A stretch of DNA of 64,000 nucleotides from Chionoecetes opilio (Eukaryota > Arthropoda > Malacostraca > Decapoda > Majidae): NCBI GenBank assembly GCA_016584305.1, contig JACEEZ010016409.1:77167-141166 (forward strand), in the 5' to 3' direction. Of this stretch, positions 9,962-21,261 are shown in pieces. The first letter of the stretch is position 1, and each line of letters starts with the position of its first letter. The notes under the pieces were generated by a model. It was not told the DNA's origin and made no database searches. It saw only the letters and a program-made list of their open reading frames with translations. The translations under genes were made by a program, and so were the position numbers.

Positions 9962-10734
9962 GTTGTTGTTGTTGTTGTTGTGTTTTAGGGCTGCGAGGAT
10001 CCCTTGGGGAACACTATGAGCCCTGGTGATGTCCTATGAAGCTATCACAGGTGCGGTAGTTGACCTGTCTTCCTCAGGAAGGCACAGGTGAGGCGGGTGA
10101 CAGCGTGTTGCCGGGAAGGGGGAACGCCAGCCGCCGCCAGCAGGGTGGGCAGGTCAAAGGTGGTGACGTTCAGGGCGAGGAGTTGAGACTGTAGCACTAC
10201 ACGGTGTGAGTGGAAGTGCGGACACTGCAGCAGAAAGTGTTCAATAGTCTCCGGAACATTCATGCACCAAGGGCAGTGGGGGTCAGGGGACAGACGGAGG
10301 TGATGCAGGTGAACCGTGAGTGTCGTGTGCCCCAGGCGGAGGCGGGTGAGGGTGACATCGAGGACGCGGGACTTTGTCCTTATCCACGGCTGGGGGGAAG
10401 TCACTGCGGTATTGGCCCATGGAGGTGATGCGGAGGGCATCGCCGAGTGTGTTATTCCAGGTGGAGCGGCAGACCCGGGAGATGAGGCGTTTGGCCGCAG
10501 AGAGCGGCAGAGGGAAGGGTGTTGTGTTTACATCTGTTAAGGCCAGCCTGGCAGCAGAATCAGCCATCTCGTTGCCTGGGATACCAGCATGGGAGGGAAC
10601 CCACTGAAAGGCGATCTCCCAGACGTTGATGGTAAGGAGAAGGGCTCTCTGGATGCCAGAACTGGCATCACAGAACCCGCTCACAGCTGTTAACTTGTAA
10701 ACACCAACGACGACACCAAACCACAATGACGATA
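9962..10734 (-). mobile_element. I-like non-LTR retrotransposon 3' end with RNase H
   Basis: Minus-strand 3' part of an I-superfamily LINE. In order: C-terminal RNase H residues with WVPSHAGIPGNEMADSAAR (about 10600), a linker, then a Cys/His segment PHCPWCMNVPETIEHFLLQC (about 10285-10226) as in the tail domain of such polyproteins, a stop near 10045, a short 3' UTR and a (CAA)n tail (9962-9983 read as TTG on the plus strand). The frame shifts near 10373, between KDK and RVLDVTLTRLRLGH. Truncated 5' where another MITE is inserted at 10735. Not functional. Confidence 0.8.
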
Positions 10735-10804
10735 CACACAAACCTCGATTTCCCGGATATCGGATTTGCCGGACAAAATCCGAGGTCCGGGGATATGTCG
10801 GTCT

Positions 10805-10841
<37 letters not shown>

Positions 10842-11457
10842 TATATATTTATTATACGTTGAAATGCCTGGTCCTGTTCGTAAATTGACCAAGTTGTCCG
10901 GCGGTCCGAGCGTCTCCTGTCACCCCTGGTCAGTGTCCGCGCCTCCCGCCAGGTGGCAGCATGCTCAGCGGTCGTATTGTTTACATTTGGGCACACAACA
11001 TTCACGGTTCACCTGCACAGCCTCCGTCAGTCACCTGACTCCCACTGCCCCTGGTGCAAGAACATTTCTGAGACTATTGAACACTTTCTGCTGCCTCCCG
11101 CCAGGTGGCAGCATGCTCAGCGGTCGTATTGTTTACATTTGGGCACACGACACCCACGGTTCACCTGCACAGCCTCCGTTAGTCCCCTGACCCCCACTGC
11201 CCCTGGTGCAGGAACGTCTCTTGAGACTATTGAACACTTTCTGCTGCCTCCCGCCAGGTGGCTGCATGCTCAGCGGACGTAAAAGTCCATGGCGGGGTAG
11301 TTGATATTGTTGGTTGCCGGACAGTAAATACTGGAGTAGGATAAACGTCCGGGGGTGGGTAATGGCATCGGACTTTTTTTTTTTTTTTTTTTTTTTTTAC
11401 TTGCGATTCCCGGACCAGTGCTCCCCCCTATTAGTCCGGGAAATCGAGGTTTGTGTG
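10735..11457. mobile_element. TA-flanked MITE with captured LINE fragments
   Basis: The ends CACACAAACCTCGATTTCCC and GGGAAATCGAGGTTTGTGTG are a long inverted repeat (23 bp identical including CGGA), flanked by TA (10733-10734, 11458-11459). Next to the ends are poly-T runs (10808-10838, about 11372-11398). The middle holds a tandem repeat derived from the same LINE family that it is inserted into, but in the opposite orientation. Confidence 0.85.
10942..11278 (+). repeat. ~152-bp tandem repeat of LINE tail-domain sequence, 2.2 copies
   Basis: The block GCCTCCCGCCAGGTGGC recurs near 10944, 11095 and 11247. Between blocks the plus strand reads LGHTTFTVHLHSLRQSPDSH and related frames, i.e. the same Cys/His tail domain as the minus-strand LINE at 10045-10440. 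The repeats are divergent and frame-broken. Confidence 0.8.
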
Positions 11458-11685
11458 TACCTTCTTATGGCGGCCTGCTCACATTCTGTATGATATTTCG
11501 GCTCTCTATATGAGAACTCCTCAGATTTGCCCTACTTTGATGGCAAAATCGTTATATATGATCAAATTCGTTCCTAACTAAATTTGTGGAATTTTATTTA
11601 TTTAAAAAAAAATATTATATTTTAGGTCGTCGCTTTATAGGGGAAACACTTTATGCGAACACGCTTTATGCGGAACCCTAGTGTA

Positions 11686-12183
11686 TGTGCTGAAATTACT
11701 CCCTAATGAATAGCTGGGTACGCTAGCAGTTTAATGCCTGATCGAAATTGCATGTAGTGGTCAACAAAAGCATGCCAATGAGTGAGGAATGAGTCAGGCA
11801 AAAATATGATAGGTTGTGGAGATGTGGCAACACCACAATAGTCTATTCACTTAAGCTGGATTCTTGGGAGCTGCTCGAGGCCTACCCGAGTATGTAAGGA
11901 CATCGCTGATTGGCTGATGCACCCGGGCTGGGTGGTGGTGGTGGTGGTATCTTGCCTCGTCGCTACCAAACACCCTTGCGTTGCCTCAGAAAAATATTCA
12001 TATTTCTTTGCTTAACTCATCTCTTACACAAGATAGGCCTATTTTGTTTGTATCAGTGAATCAGGCAGTGATTGTTCAACAATAACACGCCATTCATAAC
12101 TCAATAGGGTAAAAAATAAAGTCATGACTGAGTATCACAAGAGTAGGGGGATTTTCAGGTTTTCAGTGCATTGAAATGTTGTA
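11686..12183. other. No gene recognised
   Basis: Short spacer between two TA-flanked elements. Contains a small GGTGGTGGTGGT run near 11935-11945 but nothing codable. Confidence 0.4.
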
Positions 12184-12472
12184 CAGGTTGAAGTTCCCAA
12201 ATTCGGCATCCCAAGACTCGGCAACACCCAAAACTCGGCTATGGTTCCGGATTTTCCAAAACACGGCAGAACACCCAAAACCCGGCGCGTAGTTGCCGGG
12301 TCGGCCGCTAGGTGCCACCACACTAGGCCGCTTGGTTTCTTATCGGTGAAATATAGCTTTTTTCCTACATATTGAAGTATACAATCCTCTTTTTAGAATA
12401 ATTTTGTCACCCTCACCACATTATAATGGACTCAGTGACCTAGTTTCGGGGTAGGGAGGGATTATCTAACTA

Positions 12473-14222
12473 CCGTATTTGCCGGCGCATAAGACGCACC
12501 TCCACATAAGATGCACCCCTATTTTACAAGGTTTTGAGAAGAAAAAAAAATATTTGGGGTTTTTGAAGGAATTTTTTTATTTTTTTAACTTAACAAGTTA
12601 TATAAAAAAAAAAAAGGATTTGTAGGGGAAAGCAAATGATTATGAGCATGTACTTAAATACAATATTCACTGTGCAGTGAATGTGAATGAAAAATCATAC
12701 TAGTTAAAATGTAAAGGGAATGACAGGGTAACCAAAATCGGTCATCATATATTGCAGGATGCCCCCACGAATTGATATTCTATTATCTACCTATGACATA
12801 TCGCTCAGATTTAATGTTGTAGGTATGCCTTTGTTGCTTTTCTGCTATGTGTTTAGACTTTGTGGAAAATTTGCAGTATAGATATTGGTATTATTTTGGT
12901 AGTGGGCTTTCAAAAGTCCTAGGACTCTTACCGACACCATCGTGTAGCTTTCTTCATTCTGAGTATTTTGAGCCCCATTCCCCATGGCGCAATTGAATAA
13001 TAATGTCATTACACATACTAACGAAAATCTACCGTTATTTCAGGCAGAAAGTTAAGTTAGGTTAAATCAGATTAGGTTAGGTTAGAGGTGGGATTTGGTT
13101 TAGTAACAGATGATATTGAGAAAAAACGAAAATTACCCATAATATGGCAGTGTGAAGCGTAGCAATGTTTGCAGGGCGGACCTGGAGGGGCAGGTTGCCG
13201 CCCCCAACACACATACATATAAACAAACATCGATTTCCGACAAAAATGAGAGCCAGATTAATTCAAAACGCATCAAAACTATTCAGGAGGACTAAGTTTC
13301 GGCATCGAAATCGGTGGTTGTCCAATAACAAAAATTCACGAAGATATTTAGGTAACACTGTAAGGTAACCATCTCTACCTTGTTGTTATTGTTGTAATTG
13401 TTGAAGGGTAGGCTACCGTTGTCGGGATCGACAATTTTTGCCGCGCACCTCTTGTCCCCACGTTGTACAATGACTCGCTGTCAAATAAACAACAAAGCCA
13501 CGACGCCCTTTCTCCATCCTTGTGTGTATAGACAGACTCCCCAAGATACTACACCTCCCTCTCACCGCTCACACTCCTTCAAATAAAACTTTAACACACT
13601 CTTTGTTTCACTATTCCATTTATCAACAATACTCATTCCAGCGAAGATTCCATCACCATTTTCTGCCTCCCTTCTATCATCTCCTTCCAACTGCTGTGTC
13701 AACTTGTGTGGCCCCGAGTCGAATGCGAGTTAAGGCGACATCTAATATGCGGGATGTTTGTCTTTTCCATGGGTGTGGGGAGGAGTCTGAGCGGTAATGA
13801 CCCATGGTGGGTGCGCGGAGGGCGTCGCCGAGTGAAGTATCCCAGGTGAAGCGGCAGACCTGAGATATCAGACGTTTTACAATGGAGAGCAGCAGCGGTG
13901 GGTGGATGATGTTTACATCTGACACGGCCATCTTGGCAGCAACAATCGCTATCTTGTTGCCCCAGCTCTTATTTTCTCTTAAACTCCAACCTTTTCTTAG
14001 TATTATGTGTTATGCATTACTGTTGATAACACAGTTACCAATTTGTGCTCAGTGGACTACTGCTCAACACAGATCACTCCAAACCCTTTAGTAATACACC
14101 ACCGGCTGTTCTGCATTCTCTGCCCGACCTCTCATGCGCTAATATGGCCGCATTAGACGCAGGGTGAACTTTGCATTCCTTTTTAAGGGAAAAAACTGCG
14201 TCTTATGCGCCGGCAAATACGG
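12473..14222. mobile_element. TA-flanked element (inner), CCGTATTTGCCGGCG ends
   Basis: The ends CCGTATTTGCCGGCGCATAA and TTATGCGCCGGCAAATACGG are a perfect 20-bp inverted repeat flanked by TA (12471-12472, 14223-14224), extended by AGACGC / GCG(T)CT. The interior includes a LINE RNase H fragment (about 13677-13935, minus) and the patch GGTTAGGTTAGAGG near 13078. No intact transposase. Confidence 0.88.
13677..13935 (-). pseudogene. I-like LINE RNase H fragment
   Basis: The minus-strand frame reads VKRLISQVCRFTWDTSLGDA and SRILDVALTRIRLG, the same segments as the larger LINE piece at 10283-10560 (KRLISRVCRSTWNNTLGDA, RVLDVTLTRLRLG). Here the two parts are in one frame, supporting the idea that the 9962-10734 copy has a frameshift. 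Only ~85 codons remain, without catalytic residues. Confidence 0.7.
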
Positions 14223-14595
14223 TACCTTAATTTTTTTCATGTGATTTTCATGCCTTTTTCCCCCCTTAAATAGCTATATCTACTTTCTAAAAGTCGGAAA
14301 ATTCCATTACTCGGCTCGGCGCTGGTCCCGAGGCTGCCGAGTTTGGGAACTTCAACCTGTACTCCTACCGGTTATTACCAAGCTACCAGATGATATATAT
14401 GAAAGCTAAGCCTACCATCGTGTTCATGATACATTCCTGCATATCATGAGCATAAAAAAAATACAGTAAGACTACACCAATATTAAGATAATTATAATTG
14501 AAAGAAAGTAAAATTGTGTATAAACATTTTGTCTCACTTTTTTTTTATTCAACTCACTGTAACTCCCATCAGTTTTGCTCACATTAAATTTTGAA

Positions 14596-15711
14596 TCACT
14601 GTTTCAAAATCCCCACACTTTTCCGATTCTTTTGGTATGTAGCACATACCAATATGAAAAAAATTATGTGGTCAAAATGGCTAAGAAAGTAAAGCTGCTG
14701 CAAACTAGTGCCGTGATGGGTGAGCCTCTGATAGCTCTCCCGAGAACTCATCTCTCCTGTAGGGAGCAATGCTCGCCCGTCACGGCACCAGTTTGCAGTA
14801 GTTGGGTCGCTGGGTTGGATCTTCAGCACCATCCATCCATCCACCACCATCTTCCTATTGTGGAAGTAGTTACTGTGTTGGTAAAAAAGGAGGTAGACCA
14901 GCTTTCTTGAGTTGTAGTAGAATACTGGCAGGTCCTTGTGGTCAATGCCCTTTAGGGCACGGGGTTTGGCAGATTTTCCGACGATGGGAAGTTTCAACCA
15001 GTGAGATCCTGTTGCATTACCCCCGCACATGATAGAAAGCCTTTCTTTGTTTATTTTCTTGCCTGGCACCCTGTTCACCTTACGAGCTTGTGTGATATTT
15101 GGTAGATAGCCACATTATACCACTTTAGTCAATGTTGTAAATTTGAGACTGAGTTAGGCCTTCCTCAGCAATTGGGGCATTAAGTTTCAAGCAGAAAGGT
15201 TCAACATCAGCACTGTCTGCGCTTCCCGCCTCACCCCGCAATTTGGCATTATGAATGCCATGGCGGTTTCGGAACCTCCACAGCCAACCATCACTGGCCT
15301 TGAAATCCGCAAAGCCCATGTGTGCAGCTAATTTAGCGGCAGCCGCTGCCAGTTCACAGCCACGCACACCACCCCACATGAACGCTGCTGAAGATACCAC
15401 TTATGAACAGCCGGGTCAAAGTCCACATTTTTACTAACTTTCATATGTTTTCTAGCTTTCTTATCACCGTCATTGGTTGCGCTTTCAACAGAAAACTTCA
15501 CTGCATATTTATGTAGCTTTTCCTTGGCACGACGAATATCCGACACAGTTTGTTTCTTCACACCGTATTCTTCACAAACACTTGCAACACTTCTACCCGA
15601 TTTTAGTTTCTTAATTAATTCAAGTTTCTGTGGCACAGTAAGGTGTACTGGTTTTCTAGTACGTTTTGGGTCCTTGGCAGTCTTGGATCCAGACGGCACT
15701 ACGGGAGGCAT
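14596..15711 (-). pseudogene. Tigger/jerky-like transposase pseudogene
   Basis: The start at 15711 (MPPVVPSGSKTAKDP) leads into a CENP-B N-terminal HTH (LTVPQKLELIKKLKSGRSVA, then CEEYGVKKQTVSDIRRAKEK), then HKWYLQQRS. After a frameshift near 15340 the CENPB/Tc5 HTH continues: DGWLWRFRNRHGIHNAKLRG, and IAEEGLTQSQIYN. At the DDE entry (usually NADETG) the Glu codon is replaced by a stop (NID-stop-SG). Downstream frames give KERLSIMCGGNATGSHWLKL and GIDHKDLPVFYYN, the usual catalytic-domain segments, before similarity is lost near 14850. Role when intact: cut-and-paste transposition at TA. Clearly dead here: two or more frame breaks and one stop. Confidence 0.85.
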
Positions 15712-16038
15712 TGTGGCGATATTAATAACAGAGGATATTAATAACAGAGCGGAGGATGTGTAGACAATGGCGTCGGCACAATGACTAGGACAATGACTCT
15801 TGCCCTCTCACCCTGACCGCCCTGACTCCTAGTGGCGGCCGGACCTCTTCCCCCTGAACTAACGGCCGGGAACCTCGCCTGCAAGAGAAAATTGAATGCT
15901 GTACTTTCCTTAATGTCCCGGACTATTCCAGACATATGTCCGGCAATGGATGAAAATGCCAAATATGTCCGGGGGCAGACAATGACCGGGAAATCCGAAA
16001 TCCGGCAATAAGAGGTCCGGAAAATCGAGGGTCGACTG
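14596..16038 (-). mobile_element. Tigger (pogo/CENP-B-like) transposon, left end lost
   Basis: The right end reads (minus strand) CAGTCGACCCTCGATTTTCC, then a CCGGA-rich subterminal zone as usual for Tigger, next to TA (16039-16040). A decayed transposase lies inside. I cannot find the matching left terminal repeat, so that side is truncated or replaced near 14600. Confidence 0.75.
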
Positions 16039-16040
16039 TA

Positions 16041-16820
16041 CAGGGAGGTCCCGAAGATACGAGCAGTTAGGTTCCACCTGGCATACTCGTAAAGCAAAAT
16101 CTCGTATAACGAAACACATAACTAATGGTAAAATATAGGTTTGGTTCCAGGACCATCAATAAAAAAAAATAAAAAAAAATAAACGTTTTTCAAGCTAAAA
16201 TAAACTATAGCAAACACAACAAACACACAGCGTCTATATTACCCACACTGTACTACCTATTCTGTAGAAAAAGCATTCTGAAAGAGAAAATAGCACACAA
16301 AATAACATAACTGCACATTAATTAAACATAAAACATGCATAACAAGCAAAAAAGACGTTGTACTGTAGAGGACCCCGCGTGATACAAAAGAGGGTAGTGT
16401 AGCGGTCCCAAGGTTGGGGCCGCACACCTGGCTAATTACCCCTAAGGATCAGGCCGCGCCATATGCTTAATTACCCTTCAGGTCATGCCTTGCTAGGGGT
16501 GACTTGACTGCGGTCCCAAGGTTGGAGCCTCACACCTGCTAATTACCACTAAATGTCAGGCCGCGCCATATGCTTAATTACCCTTCAGGTCACGGCTTGC
16601 TAGGGGTGACCTGACATTGACAAAGGGGTCAACCAAATCCCCCTTTGTCCAGACTGGGAGTGGTAGGGCGAGTATTTTGAACTTGATAATTTTACTCACC
16701 CCAGTTTGAATGTCGTAGCATTGGATTTTCGATCTCGTATATTGAAAATAGACCCTAATTTACACATCTCGTATCATCGGATTCTCGTATATCGAATGCT
16801 CGTATAACGGGACCTCCCTG
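16041..16820. mobile_element. Pogo/Tigger-type MITE (780 bp), complete
   Basis: The ends CAGGGAGGTCCCG and CGGGACCTCCCTG are inverted repeats flanked by TA (16039-16040 and 16821-16822); subterminal CTCGTATA/TATACGAG words occur on both sides. Non-coding. It shares its left TA with the Tigger ending at 16038. It supplies the empty site for the fold-back inserted in the sister copy at 3985. Confidence 0.88.
16402..16617. repeat. 108-bp tandem duplication inside the MITE
   Basis: GCGGTCCCAAGGTTGG starts at 16402 and again at 16510; both units contain GGCCGCGCCATATGCTTAAT and end with TTGCTAGGGGTGAC. About 90% similar. Confidence 0.85.
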
Positions 16821-16822
16821 TA

Positions 16823-17916
16823 TATGAATATTATATTATATTATTAGCAACTGTCTTATCTCATTTCCGTTACAGATTTGTACATTTATAGAAATCCAAT
16901 TTTGTAATTGGAATAATAATCCATTATTGCCAGGCTGCCATTGTGCTTCAGAGTAATGATTCGAATCATAGGGCAATGAAAAATGTGTTTCGAGCGTGAT
17001 ATTGGGACTTTCACTGATGTGCGCATGTGTAATAAATACGTCACAACCAATAAAAATAATGGTAGAATGCAATCAGATAATTACACAACGCTAGAGACAG
17101 CCGGGTCACTGTGAAATTTGGTGTGAATTCAGATCAGTCTAGCAGTGTAATCCTGTGAATGGTACTCTGATGTGATTTAAAAGAGTGGGTGAAAAGCCCA
17201 GGCATCAGAGCCAACTTCTTATATCATCAGTATCTTGAAAGATATCAGTTTATCAAAGCGCACGAGGATAGCCGCCTTCACCTTTTTTTTTTTTTATTGC
17301 TGCAGCGCCCCTCTTTCCCCCATTGGGTGACCAACACAAGCAACCACAAGCTGTTGATTTCACTCAGAAAGAGAAAGTGATGAGCCTGTTGGCCAGGCTC
17401 TTTTTCAGAAAGAGGTTCTCAAAGCATACACAATATTTGGACCTACCATTTAATGTTTCTTTTTTTTTCCTGGTAACTTTTCTTTTATAACCTTTTTGGG
17501 GCCAAGGCTTAACAACAGGGTATGCTGTAAGATAGTAGTGGCGGAAGGGGAAGGCCGGAATAAGGCGTGTGGGACCAGCTCGTGCTCACACTGACACCTA
17601 GTGGCTTGGTTAAATGTCTTCCTATGGCAGAAAGGCCCCAATAATTATTTAAATTAAGTTAGGTTTGGCTTAGGTTAGGCTAGGTTTTTTAAGGAATTTT
17701 TTTTTCTTCTGGTGTTCATTGATATGATGACTGATTTTCGGATTAATTTCTGAGGCAAAGCTCTTGTTTGCGATTCCTACCCCCTCCCCCCCCAAACTTG
17801 GGGGACCTGTGGGAAACTGGTTTTTTTTGATGGGGGAACATCAGAACGAAATATTTGCAGTATAAATGAGCTCCAAAGTCAACAAAGGACATCAAAAACA
17901 CCAGAAAAACGAATTT
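16823..17916. other. No gene recognised
   Basis: About 1.1 kb with short poly-T runs (17285-17296, 17460-17468) and a GGTTTGGCTTAGGTTAGG patch at about 17660. No supported coding region. Confidence 0.4.
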
Positions 17917-18509
17917 GGTAAAACTGCATAAGCACTGCTCCAAGCTTAACTGAATGACATTACAGCAGCATATATTACACTTACTGTACTTCACATCTGC
18001 AAAGGCTCCAGTGTACGGTCAGGCCTACTAAACACACTGCCTCTACAAAATCTGAGGTGCCTGCAAAATTTTAAGTCTAAAGGCAAATGCTCATAGAGTA
18101 TAACGAGGGTAGAGAAAAATTTAAACTAAACTAAACTTAACCTGGCGTATTAACCTCCCTCCTAGCCTTTGGACTTAAATTTTTCAGGCACCTCAGACTT
18201 TGTAGAGGCAGTGTGGTTTAAACAGGCCTGACCGCACGCCGGAACCTTTGCAGATATGAGTAAAGTAAGTGTACTATATGCAAGGCCGGATTAAGGTCAC
18301 GTGGGGCCCTAGGCAATCCATTTTGACGGGGCCCCTCTTCCCTTTGGGCATGAGTGATGTGATAAAAATACACTGAATAATCCTGCTCTATATGAAGTTA
18401 GGTAATTTATTAAAGACTTTTGATGGCAGTCATATCATATGTGGGCAGTCATATTTGTAAAACCATCAATGAGCTCTGAAATGGGATTACACCGACTTCT
18501 TTCTGGATT

Positions 18510-20006
18510 TAGCTTTTGTGAAGTCATCGATTATGTCCTGAAAATCAATTTCTTTGGCCAAATCTGATTCAATTGTCAGAAAGGAGAGATTACAAAGTTT
18601 GTCTTGAGACAGTTTTGAACGAAGATGGTTCTTCACTCTTTTCAGTACAGAAAATTATTGTTCCCCTTCAGCATTAGCATCTGGCATTGTTAAATATAGG
18701 CGATATGCTATGTCAACATTTGGGAATGTTTCTACAATTACAACATTGCGCAAATGTCTGAGAGCATCAAGGGGTGAGCAGTTTTCAGGTGGGGATTGCT
18801 TCATATATGCAGAGAACTGAACCATCTCATCTGCTAATGTTAGTTGAAGGTCTGCAGAGAAATGCTTCTGCAAATTCATAGCAGCTTCTGTGTTCAGAAT
18901 CTGGCATTGTAGTAATACTGAATAGAAACCCAAACTTCTCCTGGAGCTTAGAGTACACTTCTTTCCTCTTTTTCAGTTATGTTGCTAGTGAATCTAAAAT
19001 GGGGTAAGTATGTAGCTGTCTTTAATTTATTCCTGGGAGGTAACTCTGCTTCAGTGTCTGCCTCTTCAAAAAAAAATTCCTTTTCCTTGACCTCTGACGA
19101 TCAGCACGGTAACTGTGGTCCTTCACTGGTAGGTTAGCCTTTTCTTCAAAGTTTTCAAATGCTTCTTCATTGTGCAGAGAACTGACAAACTGCACTAGAC
19201 TTTTATAAATACTTGCACATGTTGCTAGGTCAATTTCAACTTTCTGGAGACTCTTACTTGTGGCATTTAATGGATCCAGAATACACTCCCAAATTACACA
19301 GAAAAGTAGTTTCAAAATCTTCCATTTTTGACACCAAACTTGATGCCTCACCTCTGGTAGTTGTTGTCTGGTCATTATCTTTCATCAACTGAATCAAAAG
19401 TAGAGCGTATATCAACAAAGTTAGCTTTCAAAGCATGTGCTGCATCATACCTTGCTGACCATCTTGTGGTTGATAATGACGATGACATCTCCATGAATGG
19501 TTGATCTTAGCATACTCCACCGATGAGTTAAAGCAGAGAAGTTGAATAATGTTTGTAAGAATCCAAAGAATGAAATTGCATTGTCACAACATTCTGCAGC
19601 ACACGATCCAACGAGATTTAATGAATGGGCTGAACAGGGCACACAATCAGCCAGTGGGGTAGCTGACCTGTTTGATTCGGGCTTGGAGTCTTTGATATTT
19701 GCCAGACATGTTACTTGCATTGACATAGCTCTGACCACGACAGTCCTTAATAGAGAGATCATGTTCGTGCAGAGCGTCAATGACCACATTCATCATTGAC
19801 TCACCAATGTCACCATCATGACCTGCCAGAGGAGTAAACTTTAAGAACCGTTCTACAGGTTTTCCACTGGGATCCACAAACCGAATAATGAATGTCAACT
19901 GATCCACATGTGATATACCGGGGGTTGAATCTACACTAATTGCAAAATATTTAGCTGCTTTCACATCAGAGATTATTTTGGTGATAACTTTTTTAGCCAT
20001 CAACAC
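18510..20006 (-). pseudogene. hAT transposase remnant (ZMYM1-like)
   Basis: Minus-strand segments in order: the RNase H-like catalytic start SVDSTPGISHVDQLTFIIRF (about 19940), a QSYVNASNMSGKYQ block, then in another frame DCVPCSAHSLNLVGSCAAEC and AISFFGFLQTLFNFSALTHR with the C-x2-H-like part of the hAT insertion region; later segments at 19375-19022 are weak; then GFYSVLLQCQILNTEAAMNL and, after an in-frame stop near 18655, the C-terminal dimerisation region SVLKRVKNHLRSKLSQDKL and TIESDLAKEIDFQDIIDDF. At least three frame changes and one stop; the N-terminal BED/zinc-finger part is absent. Not functional. The family catalyses cut-and-paste transposition with 8-bp duplication, in agreement with the flanks. 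Confidence 0.82.
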
Positions 20007-20162
20007 AATGAATTCATGCTTTATCTTTTATATGAGAAGGCGAAAAGTTGAAAACTCTTTGTCATCATCATGTGTGTGATAGCACAGATACCTATACCTT
20101 ACATTCATTTAGAAAAAATTTTGGTATTATTTTACGCCAGGACCAAACTTCCCTACACAATT

Positions 20163-21035
20163 AGAGAGAACTGCAACTCCGAAATGCCAGTGGTCGCTGG
20201 CAGTTTTAACTCACAATTTGGTGAAAAGTTGGTCAACTTGAAAGAAAAATATGGGCTTATTCCACTGTACTTAAAACACAAAGTATAATTTAAGAACGAT
20301 TTTCTTCTATATGTATATTGTATAGAAGCCTGATTCTGTAAAACATGTATTTAACCAAATAACCAAGTAGGTTATAGTTGAGGAGGCGAGGTAAATGTTA
20401 CTCTATGATATTATACAGTCAATAACGTATGTTTAGAAGTTATCTATACCTAGGCAGTCATATGTTCCTGTTATTATTGTGTATCAATCAGATAGAAAGC
20501 TTGGAAGTGCAATGAGTCGACGCGTGAAGTAGCAATGTTTTGATTTAATCTCCCCTCCACAATCTCCCCGCCCACCACTCCCCGCCGCGGCGTGTCGCCT
20601 CCACAATTATAACCTACATTGTCGCAGCAACAAGCCGATTTCGGCATTCTTTATTCTTCGTTTTTCCAAGGCATTGCTTATTGTATTTTGACAAGCGTTT
20701 GCCAGACGCAGCAGTACTGTCTTAGAAAACAGTGTGAACATCGCCCAAATTTTACATGCCACAATATACATGTTAAAAATCTATTAAGCTTTGCTACTCG
20801 AGGGAGTAATTTGCATTAAATTGCTATTTAGAACGTTCCATCGTAATGCATGTCATGCATACACTTACTAGAACAACAGAAGAACGTTTTTTTTAGTATT
20901 CAGATGCGGTGCATCAATATTTATCGCGAAATTGATTTATGAAAAATATTAGTCGCGGAGGGAAAACACAGTAGACCAACCTTTGAGTTAAAACTGCCAG
21001 CGACCACTGGCATTTCTCGAGTTTCAGTTCTCTCC
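20163..21035. mobile_element. AATT-flanked element (873 bp) with ~50-bp inverted repeats
   Basis: The terminal repeats begin AGAGAGAACTGCAACTC (left) and, inverted, GGAGAGAACTGAAACTC (right), and both continue to AAATGCCAGTGGTCGCTGGC and AGTTTTAACTC, about 50 bp in all. The flanks are AATT (20159-20162, 21036-21039). The sister MITE at 9650 has the uninterrupted ACACAATTGGGAG, so exactly AATT was duplicated. The interior is non-coding. The superfamily is unclear: 4-bp palindromic AATT does not match the TA, TTAA, TWA or 8-bp patterns of its neighbours. Confidence 0.8.
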
Positions 21036-21261
21036 AATTGGGAGCATGGTTTTTGTTTACCTTATTGTATTCTAAGAGACATTTTCTCTTTGAACTTTCC
21101 GTCGCAAATCAATAGTTTCGGATATAGAACATTTTAGGTGGGAGGAAGAATACGTCTCCTTGTTTACAAAATGCCTCCCTCTTCCTCTTCTTGTGACCTG
21201 CATCGCTTTTGTTTGGGATTTTATTAAACTTTTTTATTATTGGACCCATTTAGGAAGTTAA

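Larger units (their letters stand above)
9438..11683. mobile_element. TA-flanked pogo-type element holding nested insertions
   Basis: The left end CACTAGGGTCCCACATAAA and the right end TTTATGCGGAACCCTAGTG are inverted repeats flanked by TA (9436-9437, 11684-11685). The interior repeats the theme TTTATGCGAA. No transposase of its own is visible; most of the 2.2 kb is later insertions: a MITE copy from 9621, an I-like LINE 3' end (9962-10734) and a second TA-flanked MITE (10735-11457). Confidence 0.75.
12184..14359. mobile_element. TA-flanked pogo-type element (outer)
   Basis: The ends CAGGTTGAAGTTCCCAAATT and AGTTTGGGAACTTCAACCTG form a near-perfect inverted repeat, flanked by TA (12182-12183, 14360-14361). 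Subterminal CTCGGC/GCCGAG words repeat near both ends. A second TA-flanked element (12473-14222) occupies most of the interior. Confidence 0.85.

Noticed and set aside
10283..11005. 240-codon minus ORF as one protein
   Set aside because: It runs through a poly-Lys run from poly-T and joins MITE sequence to LINE RNase H; the real content is only the RNase H part.
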